From contig SXKQ01000170.1 of assembly GCA_005778045.1 (NCBI GenBank), forward strand, positions 1-40,065: 40,065 nt of DNA, read 5' to 3'. Below, one piece after another: positions 23,536 through 32,243 of the stretch (position 1 is its first letter; each line of letters opens with the position of its first letter). The notes under the pieces are model-generated. The model was not told where the DNA came from. It saw only the letters and a program-made list of their open reading frames with translations, and searched no databases. This stretch comes from Planctomycetia bacterium (GTDB taxonomy: Bacteria; Planctomycetota; UBA1135; GCA-002686595). A program made the translations under genes and the position numbers.

Positions 23536-25738
23536 GCGTGCCCTTCCGGTTCTGGCCCTCCTGCTCGCCACCGCCTGCGCCAGCGCGCCCGAGACCTCGA
23601 GCGCGGATCCGTTGACGCTCGACGATCTCGTCGCGCTGCCCCCGGGGCTGCGCCTCGACATGCAGGTCGCGGGCTGGAATCCCGACGGGCAGAGCTTTCT
23701 CGCCGCGCGCACGGACCGCGCGAGCGGACGGCGTCGCGTCGTGCGCGTCGACGTCGCGAGTGGCGCGGAGGTCCCCTTCGCGGATCCCGCGCAGCTCGCC
23801 CGCGCCTTTGCGGCCGCTCCGGGCGTCGACACGGCCACGGCGGAACGCCTCGCGGCCCGCACGCGCTTCGACTGGACGAGCGCGCGCGACGGCGTGCTGC
23901 TCAACGAGTCGAACGACCTGTTCTTCTGGCGCCTCGGCGCGGAGGGCGCCGTCCGCCTGACGCAGGACGCGCGCGAGGAGGTCGGCGAGACCCTCTCGCC
24001 CGACGGCCGCTTCGTGGGCTACGTCGCTGACTGGAACCTGCACGTGGTCCCCACCGACGGCAGCGCCGCGCCGCGCGCGCTGACGACCGCCGGCAACGAG
24101 AACCTGCTCCACGGGCGCCTCGACTGGGTCTACCAGGAGGAGGTCTACGGGCGCGGAAACTTCGGGGCCTTCTGGTGGTCGCCCGACTCGCGGCGCATCG
24201 CCTACCTCGTGATCGACGAGAGCCGCGTCCCGACCTACATCGTGACCGACCATCGCCAAGTGCACCCGGTGAACGAGTCGTGGCGCTACCCCAAGGCCGG
24301 AGATCCCAATCCGGTGGCGACCCTGCATGTCGTCGACCTCGAGAGTGGCGCGAGCACGCCGATCGACCTCGGGCCGTGGGCCAAGGACGAGCCGCTCGTG
24401 GTGCGCGTCGGCTGGACACCGGACTCGAGCAAGGTCGTATTTCAGATCCAGAATCGCGTACAGACGTGGCTCGACCTCGTCGAGGCCGATCCGCGAAGCG
24501 GCGCGACGCGCACGCTGCTGCGCGACTCGACGGGCGCGTGGATCGAGCCCGACGACGGCCCGTTCTGGATCGAGAACGGCGCGCGCTTCCTGTGGCGCTC
24601 CGAGCGCGACGGCTTCGCGCACCTCTACCTGTACCGCCGCGACGGGACGCTCGAGCGACGCCTGACCGATGGACGCTGGGAAGTCGACGCGTTCGTGCGC
24701 TACGACGAGGCGAGCGGCGCGGCCTATTTCATGGGCGATCGCGACGACGTGAAGGGCGCGCAGCTCTGGCGCTGCCAACTCGACGGCTCCGGACTCGCGC
24801 GCGTCACGCAGGGCGCAGGCTCCCACGCCGTGCAGTTCTCGCCCGACGGCGCGCACTTCCTCGACACGTTCTCGTCGGCGCGCGACTGGCCGCGGATCGC
24901 GCTGTACCGCGTCGACGGCAGCGTGGTGCGCGAGCTCGAGCGCGTCGATGGCTCGCCCGCGGAGGCGAAGGGCGTACGGCCCGTCGAGTTCCTCACTCTG
25001 CGGGCGCGCGATGGCTTCGAGCTCGAAGCGTCCCTCGTGCTGCCGCCGGACTTCCGCAGCACGCAGCGCTATCCGGTCGTGGTCTCGATCTACGCCGGTC
25101 CCCACGCGCCCAAGGTGCTCGACCGCGCCGGCAACGCCGACCACCTGTTCCACACCCTGCTCGCGCAGGCAGGCTACGTGGTCCTGAACGTCGACAATCG
25201 CTCCGCCAGCGGCAAGGGGCTCGAGTCGGTCAAGGGCATCTGGCACCGCATGGGTCACGGCGAGCTCGCCGATCTCGAGGACGCTGTCGAGACGCTCGTG
25301 GCGCGCGGGATCGCGGATCCGGAGCGCATCGGCCTTTGGGGCTGGAGCTACGGCGGCTACCAGACCGCGTTCGCGCTGACCCACTCGCGCAAGTTCCGCT
25401 GCGGGATCATCGGGGCGCCGGTCACGGACTGGGCGCTGTACGACTCGATCTACACCGAGCGCTACATGGGCCTGCCGACCGAGAATGCCGCGGGCTACAA
25501 GGCGAGCTCGGTGCTCGAGTCGGCGGCGCAGCTCGCCGGCCCGGCACTCCTGATCCACGGAGTGATCGACGAGAACGTGCACCTGCAGAACACCCTGCAG
25601 CTCGCCGAGCGCCTGCAACGCGCCGGCAAGCCGTTCGAGATGATGCTCTACCCCGGCAACCGCCACGGCATCGTCGATCCCGTCCAGAACCGCCACAAGT
25701 ACATGACGATGGCGGCCTTCTTCCGCGCTAACCTCTAG
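23528..25738 (+). CDS. Dipeptidyl peptidase IV-type lipoprotein (S9B)
   Basis: A 736-residue serine peptidase that should cut Xaa-Pro or Xaa-Ala dipeptides from peptide N-termini outside the cytoplasm. The signal peptide ends in a lipobox (LATAC, Cys17). An N-terminal beta-propeller follows, with DWVYQEEVYGRGNFGAFWWS, holding the Glu-Glu pair that grips the substrate amino end in DPP-IV. The C-terminal alpha/beta-hydrolase domain has catalytic Ser607 in GWSYGG, Asp681 in HGVIDENVH and His713 in GNRHGI. It is the first gene of an operon with a peptide transporter and prolidase. The ATG at 23528 is inside a palindrome shared with the M64 gene. Confidence 0.93.
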   Translation: MKLRALPVLALLLATACASAPETSSADPLTLDDLVALPPGLRLDMQVAGWNPDGQSFLAARTDRASGRRRVVRVDVASGAEVPFADPAQLARAFAAAPGVDTATAERLAARTRFDWTSARDGVLLNESNDLFFWRLGAEGAVRLTQDAREEVGETLSPDGRFVGYVADWNLHVVPTDGSAAPRALTTAGNENLLHGRLDWVYQEEVYGRGNFGAFWWSPDSRRIAYLVIDESRVPTYIVTDHRQVHPVNESWRYPKAGDPNPVATLHVVDLESGASTPIDLGPWAKDEPLVVRVGWTPDSSKVVFQIQNRVQTWLDLVEADPRSGATRTLLRDSTGAWIEPDDGPFWIENGARFLWRSERDGFAHLYLYRRDGTLERRLTDGRWEVDAFVRYDEASGAAYFMGDRDDVKGAQLWRCQLDGSGLARVTQGAGSHAVQFSPDGAHFLDTFSSARDWPRIALYRVDGSVVRELERVDGSPAEAKGVRPVEFLTLRARDGFELEASLVLPPDFRSTQRYPVVVSIYAGPHAPKVLDRAGNADHLFHTLLAQAGYVVLNVDNRSASGKGLESVKGIWHRMGHGELADLEDAVETLVARGIADPERIGLWGWSYGGYQTAFALTHSRKFRCGIIGAPVTDWALYDSIYTERYMGLPTENAAGYKASSVLESAAQLAGPALLIHGVIDENVHLQNTLQLAERLQRAGKPFEMMLYPGNRHGIVDPVQNRHKYMTMAAFFRANL

Positions 25739-25802
25739 ACCGTCGTTTGCCCTCCCCCGCGCCAGCCCCCTCACTCGCCGGCGCGCCCACCCGGAGAACT
25801 CC

Positions 25803-27299
25803 ATGTCCCAAGCCAACGAAGTCTCGACCGAGAAGACCATCCTCGGCCATCCCTCGGGCCTGTTCGTCCTGTTCTTCGCCGAGCTGTGGGAGCGCTTCTG
25901 CTACTACGGTATGCGCGCGCTGCTCGCCTTCTATGTGGTGGCGCAGTTCAACAAGCCGCAGGCGGAGGCGTCGGTCAGCTACGGGGCCTTTACGGCGCTC
26001 GTCTACGCCCTCGGCGTCTTCGGCGGCTACATCGCGGACAAGGTGCTCGGCTACCGCCGCTCGATCATGCTCGGCGGCGTGATCATGGCCATCGGCGAGT
26101 TCATGATCATGCTCCCGAGCGAGCAGATGTTCCTCTACGGCCTCGCGACGATCGTCGTCGGCAACGGCCTCTTCAAGCCCAACATCTCGACCCTCGTCGG
26201 TCGCCTCTACAAGCAGGGCGACCCCCGTCGCGACAGCGGCTTCACCATCTTCTACATGGGCATCAACCTCGGTGCCTTCCTCGCGCCGATCTTCTGCGCG
26301 CGCATCTCGCGCTGGATGGCGGCCGATCCGGCGGTGCCCGAGTACCGCTGGGGCTTCATGCTCGCAGGTATCGGCATGCTGCTCGGTCTGGTGGTGTTCG
26401 GGCTCGGCACCAGCTCGCTGCAGGGCAAGGGCGAGCCGCCGCCGGAGCGCAAGGGCTTCGGGAACGTGCTCGGCGTCGCGCTCGGCTGCGTGATCTGCGT
26501 GCCGCCGATCTACTGGCTTCTCAGCCAGAAGGAGCTCGTCGGCTACGTGCTGCTCGCGCTCGGCCTCGTGATCATGGGCTACCTGCTCCTCTTCGCGCTC
26601 AAGAGTGAACTGGTCACCCGCCAGCGCATGTTCGCGCTGCTCCTGCTGCTGCTCTGCAACGTAGTCTTCTGGGCCAGCTTCGAGCAGGCCGGCAACAGCC
26701 TGAACTTCTTCGCACAAAACCACATCGAGCACCTCTCGATCGGCGGTTGGACGATGGTGCCAGAGGACTTCCAGTCCGTGAACGCCATCGGGATCGTGCT
26801 GCTCGGCCCCGTGTTCGCGTGGCTGTGGATCAAGCTCGCGTCGCTGAACTCCAACCCCTCGATTCCGGCCAAGTTTGGCCTCGGCATCGTACAGGTCGGC
26901 TTAGGCTTCAGCCTGCTCCTGTGGGGCATCGGCGAGGCGAGCGAGGCGGGCCAGATCCCTTGGACTTGGCTGATGGGCCTGTACCTGATCCACACCATGG
27001 GCGAGCTGTGCATTTCTCCGGTCGGCCTCTCGATGGTCACCAAGCTCGCGCCGCAGCACATGGTCGGCATGGTCATGGGCGCGTGGTTCGTCTCGATCGC
27101 CAACGCCAACTACGCTGCGGGCCTGTTCTCGCAGATCGCGGGCGGTGCGGGCGAAGGCGCCGAAGCACTGACAGGCAGCGCGGCGCTCGGCGGCTACGTG
27201 ACGGCGTTCACGCCGATCGTGTGGATGTCGATCGCGGTCGGCGGTGTGCTGCTGATCGCGTCGCGCATGGTCAACAAGCTCATGCACGGCGTGATCTGA
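25803..27299 (+). CDS. Proton-coupled peptide transporter, POT/PTR2 family
   Basis: A 498-residue membrane protein with about 12-14 spans that should import di- and tripeptides with protons. The family signature ELWERFCYYGMRALLAFYVV is present at about residues 27-46, with the E-x-x-E-R-F-x-Y-Y motif complete. The PTR2 signature follows, with GNGLFKPNISTLVGRLY and DSGFTIFYMGINLGA. It starts at an ATG 64 bases after the DPP-IV stop, preceded by GGAGAACTCC. Its place between a dipeptide-releasing peptidase and a prolidase suggests that Xaa-Pro dipeptides are its cargo. The prolidase gene follows 3 bases later. Confidence 0.93.
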   Translation: MSQANEVSTEKTILGHPSGLFVLFFAELWERFCYYGMRALLAFYVVAQFNKPQAEASVSYGAFTALVYALGVFGGYIADKVLGYRRSIMLGGVIMAIGEFMIMLPSEQMFLYGLATIVVGNGLFKPNISTLVGRLYKQGDPRRDSGFTIFYMGINLGAFLAPIFCARISRWMAADPAVPEYRWGFMLAGIGMLLGLVVFGLGTSSLQGKGEPPPERKGFGNVLGVALGCVICVPPIYWLLSQKELVGYVLLALGLVIMGYLLLFALKSELVTRQRMFALLLLLLCNVVFWASFEQAGNSLNFFAQNHIEHLSIGGWTMVPEDFQSVNAIGIVLLGPVFAWLWIKLASLNSNPSIPAKFGLGIVQVGLGFSLLLWGIGEASEAGQIPWTWLMGLYLIHTMGELCISPVGLSMVTKLAPQHMVGMVMGAWFVSIANANYAAGLFSQIAGGAGEGAEALTGSAALGGYVTAFTPIVWMSIAVGGVLLIASRMVNKLMHGVI

Positions 27300-27302
27300 G
27301 CC

Positions 27303-28619
27303 ATGACGGGGCAGGGACGATCGCTGTATGCCGAGCACATTTCTGCTCGGCAGCGCACGACCGAGGCCGCGCTCGCGGCGGCCGGGTTCGACGCGCTCGT
27401 GGTCTCCAGCGGAGTGCCGTTCACGTACTTCGCCGACGACCAGGACGCACCGTTCCGCGAGGTCGGGCACTTCGCCCACTGGGTCCCGCTGCGCGGGCCG
27501 CACCACCTGATCGTGGTGCGGCCCGGCCAGAAGCCGCGGCTCGTGCGCGTCGCGCCCGAGGACTACTGGTACGAGCAGGCGCCGCTCGGCTCGCCCTTCT
27601 GGGTCGATGACTTCGAGCTGATCGAGGTCGGCACGCCGGAGGACGCGTGGAAGCACGCGGGTGTCGGCGCCAAGGCCGCCTACATCGGCGACGAAACCGA
27701 ACACGCGCAGGCGACCGGGATCGGCACCGCGAACTGCAACCCAGAGACCCTCGTTGCGAGGCTCAACTGGGAGCGCGCCTACAAGAGCGATTACGAGATC
27801 GCCTGCATGGAGGAGGCCGAGAAGGTGGCCTCCTGGGGGCACCGTGCCGCGCTCGCCGCCTTCGACTCGGGCGCGAGTGAGCTCGAAATCCACCACGCGT
27901 ACCTCGCGGCCGTGCGCTGCACGGAAGCCGAGCTGCCCTACGGCACGATCATCGGCCACGATGAGAAGGGCGCGATCCTGCACTACACGGGCAAGCGCAC
28001 GAAGCGCAACGGCCGCGTGCTCCTGATCGACGCCGGCGCGCGTCATCTGGGCTACTGCTCGGACATCACGCGCACGTGGACGCGCAAGGACTGCGACTCG
28101 CGCTTCCGCGACCTCGCGCGCGGCATGGACAAGCTGCAGCTCGAGCTGTGCGCCAAGGTCGTGCCGGGACTGCCCTACCCGGACCTGCACGCGGCCGCGC
28201 ACGTCCTGATCGGCAACCTGCTGCACGAGCTCGGCGTGCTCAAGCTCCGCGGCGAAGAAGCCTTCGACGAGGGCCTGACGAGCCCGTTCTTCCCGCACGG
28301 CCTCGGCCACTTCCTCGGTATCCAAGTGCACGACGTCGGAGGTCGCCAGAAGGAGCCCGCTGGCGGCATTGTTCCGCCGCCGCCGAAGTCGCCCTTCCTG
28401 CGCACCACGCGCAAGATCGAGGAGCACCAAGTCTTCACGATCGAGCCCGGCTGCTACTTCATCGAGATGCTGCTGCGCCCGCACCGCACCGGCGCCAAGG
28501 CGCAGTGCTTCGACTGGAAGCAGATCGACGAGCTCTCCGAGTTCGGCGGCGTGCGCATCGAGGACAATGTTCACGTCACCGCCGCGGGTCACGTCAACCT
28601 GACGCGCCCACACATCTAG
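27303..28619 (+). CDS. pepQ: Xaa-Pro dipeptidase (prolidase, M24B)
   Basis: A cytoplasmic metalloenzyme that splits Xaa-Pro dipeptides. The 438-residue protein has an N-terminal creatinase-type domain and a C-terminal pita-bread domain with all five metal ligands: Asp243 (LLIDAGARH), Asp254 (CSDITRTW), His336 (HGLGHFLGI), Glu381 (TIEPGCYF) and Glu420 (VRIEDN). The segment KIEEHQVFTIEPGCYFIEMLL and the length match PepQ of proteobacteria rather than aminopeptidase P. The ATG lies 3 bases after the transporter stop, and a small hydrolase gene follows after 4 bases, which shows a tight operon. Confidence 0.94.
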   Translation: MTGQGRSLYAEHISARQRTTEAALAAAGFDALVVSSGVPFTYFADDQDAPFREVGHFAHWVPLRGPHHLIVVRPGQKPRLVRVAPEDYWYEQAPLGSPFWVDDFELIEVGTPEDAWKHAGVGAKAAYIGDETEHAQATGIGTANCNPETLVARLNWERAYKSDYEIACMEEAEKVASWGHRAALAAFDSGASELEIHHAYLAAVRCTEAELPYGTIIGHDEKGAILHYTGKRTKRNGRVLLIDAGARHLGYCSDITRTWTRKDCDSRFRDLARGMDKLQLELCAKVVPGLPYPDLHAAAHVLIGNLLHELGVLKLRGEEAFDEGLTSPFFPHGLGHFLGIQVHDVGGRQKEPAGGIVPPPPKSPFLRTTRKIEEHQVFTIEPGCYFIEMLLRPHRTGAKAQCFDWKQIDELSEFGGVRIEDNVHVTAAGHVNLTRPHI

Positions 28620-28623
28620 TGCG

Positions 28624-29106
28624 TTGAAGCTGCTCTTCTTGCACGGGCTCGAGTCCAACCCGAGCGGCACGAAGGCGGTCTGGCTGCGCGAGCGCTACGG
28701 CGCGATCGTGCCGGCGCTGGACACGTCGACGTGGGAGAAGGCGCGCGCGCAGGCCGAGGCCGCCGTGCGCGAGCACCAGCCCGACGTGCTGGTCGGCTCA
28801 AGCTTCGGAGGCGCGCTCGCCGTTTCGCTCCTGTGCGACGGCGTCACCAGCGCGCGCACCGTCCTGATCGCGCAGGCCGCGGCCCTGCTGGGCAAGGGCG
28901 AACGCCTGCCCGCCGGCACGCGCGCCATCGTGATCCACGGCACCGCCGACGACGTAGTGCCGATCGAGGGCTCACGCGCACTGGTCAGCAACTCCGGTCC
29001 GAACGTGCACATGTGGGAGGTCGAAGGCGGGGACCACCGCCTCAACTCGACGCTCGAGGACGGCACCCTCGCGCGCGCGATCGAAGCGGTGCTGGCCCTG
29101 TCCTAG
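28624..29106 (+). CDS. Small alpha/beta hydrolase (YqiA/RBBP9-like)
   Basis: A 160-residue single-domain hydrolase. It begins MKLLFLHGLESNPSGTKA, the oxyanion-hole start of the YqiA/UPF0227 and RBBP9 families. The nucleophile elbow is VGSSFGGAL (Ser60), the acid is Asp109 or Asp110 in HGTADDVVP, and the base is His138 in GGDHRLN. The TTG start lies 4 bases after the prolidase stop, so it is translated from the same message. The substrate is unknown; an esterase or small peptidase role in the operon is inference. Confidence 0.85.
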   Translation: MKLLFLHGLESNPSGTKAVWLRERYGAIVPALDTSTWEKARAQAEAAVREHQPDVLVGSSFGGALAVSLLCDGVTSARTVLIAQAAALLGKGERLPAGTRAIVIHGTADDVVPIEGSRALVSNSGPNVHMWEVEGGDHRLNSTLEDGTLARAIEAVLALS

Positions 29107-30410
29107 CGTCCCTCGGGCGTGCCGGGCGCGCGACGGCCCAGCCAACTCGCGATTCCGCCCCAGACACAGGCCAGCGGGAGCGCGACGAGCGCCACGGTCC
29201 CGAGCGCAGCCGTGCCCTGCACCCACGCGCTCGCCACGTCCCCGCCGCGGAAGGCGAAGGTGTCGAGCAAGCTCTTGGCCTTGTACTTCTCGCGTGGCTC
29301 CGTCCCGGCGAAGAGCGACTCCCGCGCGGGACGCATCAGCGAGTGACTGAGCGCCTTCCAGAGCACCAGCGCCACCGTCAGCAGGCCGAGCGCGCCGAGC
29401 CCCAAGGCGGCGTGCACGCCGAGCACCGCGAGCGCCAGCACTCCGAAGGCCGGAAGCACGAGCAATGCTCCGCCGACGCCGAAGCCGCGCATGACGAGCC
29501 CGGTGAGGAACAGCTGCACGAACAGCGTCGTGCCCTGAACCGCGCTCTCGGTCCATGCGAAGTACTCGGAGCGCGCCACGCTGCCGTCGAACTCCCGCGC
29601 CGCGAGGAAGTTCTGCTGCAGGGCCAGCACGGACTGCAGGACGCCGTGCAGGAAGGTGAAGGCCGCAACGACCTGCAAGTAGGGCCGGGAGAGCACGAGC
29701 GACAGTCCTTCGCTCCACGTGCCTCCGAGCGAGCGTTCCTCCCGGGCGCCGCCGTCGTCCGCTCGTCGCGAGCGACGAGCGAGCGCTAGCCCGAACTGGA
29801 CCGCGAACTCGAGAAACAGTGCCGCCGCCAGCACCAGACCCAGCGCGAACATGCGCTCCGCGTCGTCGCGCTCGAACGACTTGGCGAGGCGCGCCACCGC
29901 TCCCGTCGTTGAAGATCCAGCGATCGCTCCGAGCGTGCCGCCCACCGAGACCAGCCCGAACAGCCGACGAGCCGCTGTCGTGTCGAATGCGTCGGCGAGC
30001 AGTGCCCAGACGATCGAGACGAGAAACACGTTCGTGACAGCATGCACAACGTAGAACGCACGAGCGACGAGCACCGCCAGTTCGCCCTCCGCATTCGCGA
30101 TCGCGGGGACGAAGGCCAGCCACACGAATGCGACGCAACGGAACGTAAGCGCGAAGAAGCGCTGGCGCGGCAGCCGCGAGGTGGCCTGCGCGAACGCGAG
30201 GCTCGCGGCGATCGTGCCGAGCAGCGTGACCGCCCACAGGTACTTGAGGTTCTCCGCGCCGCCGATCAGCGCCACGGCGTCGCGCAGCGGCCGCAGCAGG
30301 AACACCGAGAACAGCACGCAGAAGAACGTGCCCACCGCGCACGCCACCCGCGCGCGCTCCTCACGCCGCACCGCGAACAGCGCTCCGAAGCCGTCCGGCG
30401 TCGCGCTCAA
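29103..30410 (-). CDS. Nucleotide-transporter-like (ATP:ADP antiporter family) membrane protein
   Basis: A 435-residue protein with about 11-12 membrane spans. The first loop, FLLRPLRDAVALIGGAENLKYLW, resembles the R-P-x-R-D-x-G-G-x-x-N pattern of bacterial ATP:ADP antiporter-like (TIGR00769) and related MFS proteins. A later basic loop (LMRPARESLFAGTEPREKYKAKSLLDTF) is also typical of that family. Free-living bacteria carry such proteins with no proven cargo, so nucleotide exchange is not established here. It starts at a TTG that overlaps the folP stop (TTGA), so both genes are translated together. The stop overlaps the end of the hydrolase gene by 4 bases. Confidence 0.75.
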   Translation of the reverse strand: MSATPDGFGALFAVRREERARVACAVGTFFCVLFSVFLLRPLRDAVALIGGAENLKYLWAVTLLGTIAASLAFAQATSRLPRQRFFALTFRCVAFVWLAFVPAIANAEGELAVLVARAFYVVHAVTNVFLVSIVWALLADAFDTTAARRLFGLVSVGGTLGAIAGSSTTGAVARLAKSFERDDAERMFALGLVLAAALFLEFAVQFGLALARRSRRADDGGAREERSLGGTWSEGLSLVLSRPYLQVVAAFTFLHGVLQSVLALQQNFLAAREFDGSVARSEYFAWTESAVQGTTLFVQLFLTGLVMRGFGVGGALLVLPAFGVLALAVLGVHAALGLGALGLLTVALVLWKALSHSLMRPARESLFAGTEPREKYKAKSLLDTFAFRGGDVASAWVQGTAALGTVALVALPLACVWGGIASWLGRRAPGTPEGR

Positions 30411-31207
30411 GCCTCGCCTCGAATCGCGGCGCGCGTGACGAGCGCGTCGGACAGCGCGCGCACGTCGTGGGTGCGAATCCAGTCGACGCCCTGCTCGGCG
30501 CACCACAGCTCGGCTGCGAGCGTCGCGGGCCCGCGTTCCTGCACGCCGCGCACCGTGCGCACGCCGAGGAACGACTTGCGCGAGACGCCGAGGCAAAGGG
30601 GCAGCCCGAGCACGCGCAGCTCACCCACGCCCCGCAGCACCTCGAAGCTCGGTCCCGGGTCGCGCGACAGGAAGAAGCCCATGCCGGGATCGAGCACCAG
30701 ACGCTCGCGAGCGATGCCCGCGCGCTCACACGTTGCGATGCGCTCGCGGAAGAACGCGAGCAAGCGCGCGATCCAGTCGTTCTCGTCGGGACGGACGCGC
30801 TCTGCTCGCGCAACGCTCGAGGTGGAGTGCATCAGGATCACGGTACAGCTTGAGCGGGCGAGCAACTCGAGCATGCCTTCGTCGCGCAGGGCCGTGATGT
30901 CGTTGATCGCATGCGCACCGAGCTTCAGCGCCGCGCTCGCCACTTCCGGCTGGTGCGTGTCGACGCTGACGCGCACGCCGCGCGTGACGAGTCCGGCCAC
31001 GACCGGCGCGAGTCGCTCCACCTGCACGCCAACGGGCACGTCGGCCGCGTCGGGGTGGCTCGATTGCGCGCCGACATCCACCATCGCCGCCCCCTCGGCC
31101 ACAAGTCGCAGGCCGTGCGCGAGCGCAACCTGCGGATCGAGGAACTGCCCGCCATCCGAGTAGGAGTCGGTCGTGACGTTGAGGATGCCGAGGATCGCGG
31201 TCGCCAT
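30407..31207 (-). CDS. folP: Dihydropteroate synthase with Sul-like features
   Basis: Joins p-aminobenzoate to dihydropterin pyrophosphate in folate synthesis. The 266-residue barrel has GILNVTTDSYSDGGQF (6-22), DVGAQSSHPDA (44-54), INDITALRD (101-109), DPGMGFFLS (173-181), SRKSFLG (209-215) and RTHDVRAL (245-252). Ordinary DHPS has a STRPG motif and DPGFGFGK; this protein instead has S-S-H-P-D-A and DPGMGFF, as in plasmid-borne sulfonamide-resistance enzymes Sul1 and Sul2. By my count DPGMGFF sits at the same residue numbers as in Sul1. Low sulfonamide affinity is therefore plausible but untested. A transporter-like gene follows by TTGA overlap. Confidence 0.93.
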   Translation of the reverse strand: MATAILGILNVTTDSYSDGGQFLDPQVALAHGLRLVAEGAAMVDVGAQSSHPDAADVPVGVQVERLAPVVAGLVTRGVRVSVDTHQPEVASAALKLGAHAINDITALRDEGMLELLARSSCTVILMHSTSSVARAERVRPDENDWIARLLAFFRERIATCERAGIARERLVLDPGMGFFLSRDPGPSFEVLRGVGELRVLGLPLCLGVSRKSFLGVRTVRGVQERGPATLAAELWCAEQGVDWIRTHDVRALSDALVTRAAIRGEA

Positions 31208-31274
31208 CGCGCGCAGACTCTACGCTGCACGCCTCGGCCTTGGGGAGGGTACAACCAGAGCTTCGAGAGCCGCC

Positions 31275-32243
31275 GTGACGTCCGCTCCGCACTCCCCCAC
31301 CGCCCGCACGCTGCCGTTCACGGCCCCGCGGCTACTCGCGCCCATGGAGGGCGTCACCGAGCCCTGCTTCCGCGACCTCGTGCTCTCCCGTAACGCGCCC
31401 GAGCATCTCGGCGGCACCTTCACCGAATTCGTGCGCGTGCACGCCTCGCCGGTGCCGCGCGCGATCGTGCTGCGCCACATCGGCCCCTCGCGCTTCCCCC
31501 AGCCCGTAGGCGTGCAGCTCATGGGGAACGACCTCGAACGACTCGCTGCAACCGCTCGCAACGCCGTCGCCGCGGGCGCTCCACTCGTCGACCTCAATTT
31601 TGGCTGTCCGGCGAAGGGCGCCATCGCGGGCTGTGCAGGCTCGGCGCTCCTCAGAGACCCTGCGGCCGTCGAGCGCGTCGTGCGCGCCGTCGCGAGCGCC
31701 GTTTCCGTGCCCGTGACCGCCAAGATCCGCGCGGGCTACGACGATGCGAGTCGAGTCGAGGAACTCGCGCGCGCCGCCGAGCAAGGTGGAGCCTCGATGT
31801 TGACAGTGCACTGCCGCACGCGCGCCGAGGGCTACTGTCCCGAGGTCGACTGGACGCGCATCGCGCGCGCCGCCGGCGCCGTCTCGATCCCCGTGTGCGG
31901 CAACGGCGGCGTGGAGACGCACGCGGACTTCGAGCGCCTGCGGCGCGAGACCGGCGCGCGACTCGCAATGGTCGGCCGCGGCGCGCTCGCGGACCCGTGG
32001 ATCTTCAGCGGCCGCAGCGTGTCCGTGGGCGAGGCGGCGCGCTTCCTCGTCGAGTACGCGGACCTGATGCGCGAGCGCAACCAGTGGCCGGGCGGCGGTA
32101 TCGCTGCACGCGTGAAGCAGCTCCTGCGCTACTGGACGGCGGGTGCTCTCGTCGAGAACGAGGAGCATCGCCTCCGTTGGCTGCGCGAGAAGGACGGCGA
32201 GGCGTTACTCGCACGCCTGCGGACGATCGCCACGCAGCCTTGA
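31275..32243 (+). CDS. tRNA-dihydrouridine synthase
   Basis: An FMN-dependent enzyme reducing uridine to dihydrouridine in tRNA. The 322-residue protein has LAPMEGVTEPCFRDL at the N-terminus, QLMGNDLERLAATA, and VDLNFGCPAKGAIAGCAGSALL, with catalytic Cys111. TAKIRAGYDDASRV, HCRTRAEGYCPEVDW (the usual H-x-R-T segment) and GNGGVETHADF follow. I chose the GTG at 31275; the frame is open to 31173, but that part lies over the folP promoter. The Dus subfamily (A, B or C) is not certain. It is divergent from folP across 67 bp. Confidence 0.92.
   Translation: MTSAPHSPTARTLPFTAPRLLAPMEGVTEPCFRDLVLSRNAPEHLGGTFTEFVRVHASPVPRAIVLRHIGPSRFPQPVGVQLMGNDLERLAATARNAVAAGAPLVDLNFGCPAKGAIAGCAGSALLRDPAAVERVVRAVASAVSVPVTAKIRAGYDDASRVEELARAAEQGGASMLTVHCRTRAEGYCPEVDWTRIARAAGAVSIPVCGNGGVETHADFERLRRETGARLAMVGRGALADPWIFSGRSVSVGEAARFLVEYADLMRERNQWPGGGIAARVKQLLRYWTAGALVENEEHRLRWLREKDGEALLARLRTIATQP

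Noticed and set aside
22043..25840. One very long open frame on the minus strand covering the M64 gene and the DPP-IV region
   Set aside because: The region 23528-25738 encodes a strongly recognised DPP-IV protein on the plus strand. The opposite frame is a shadow of high GC and lacks known motifs.
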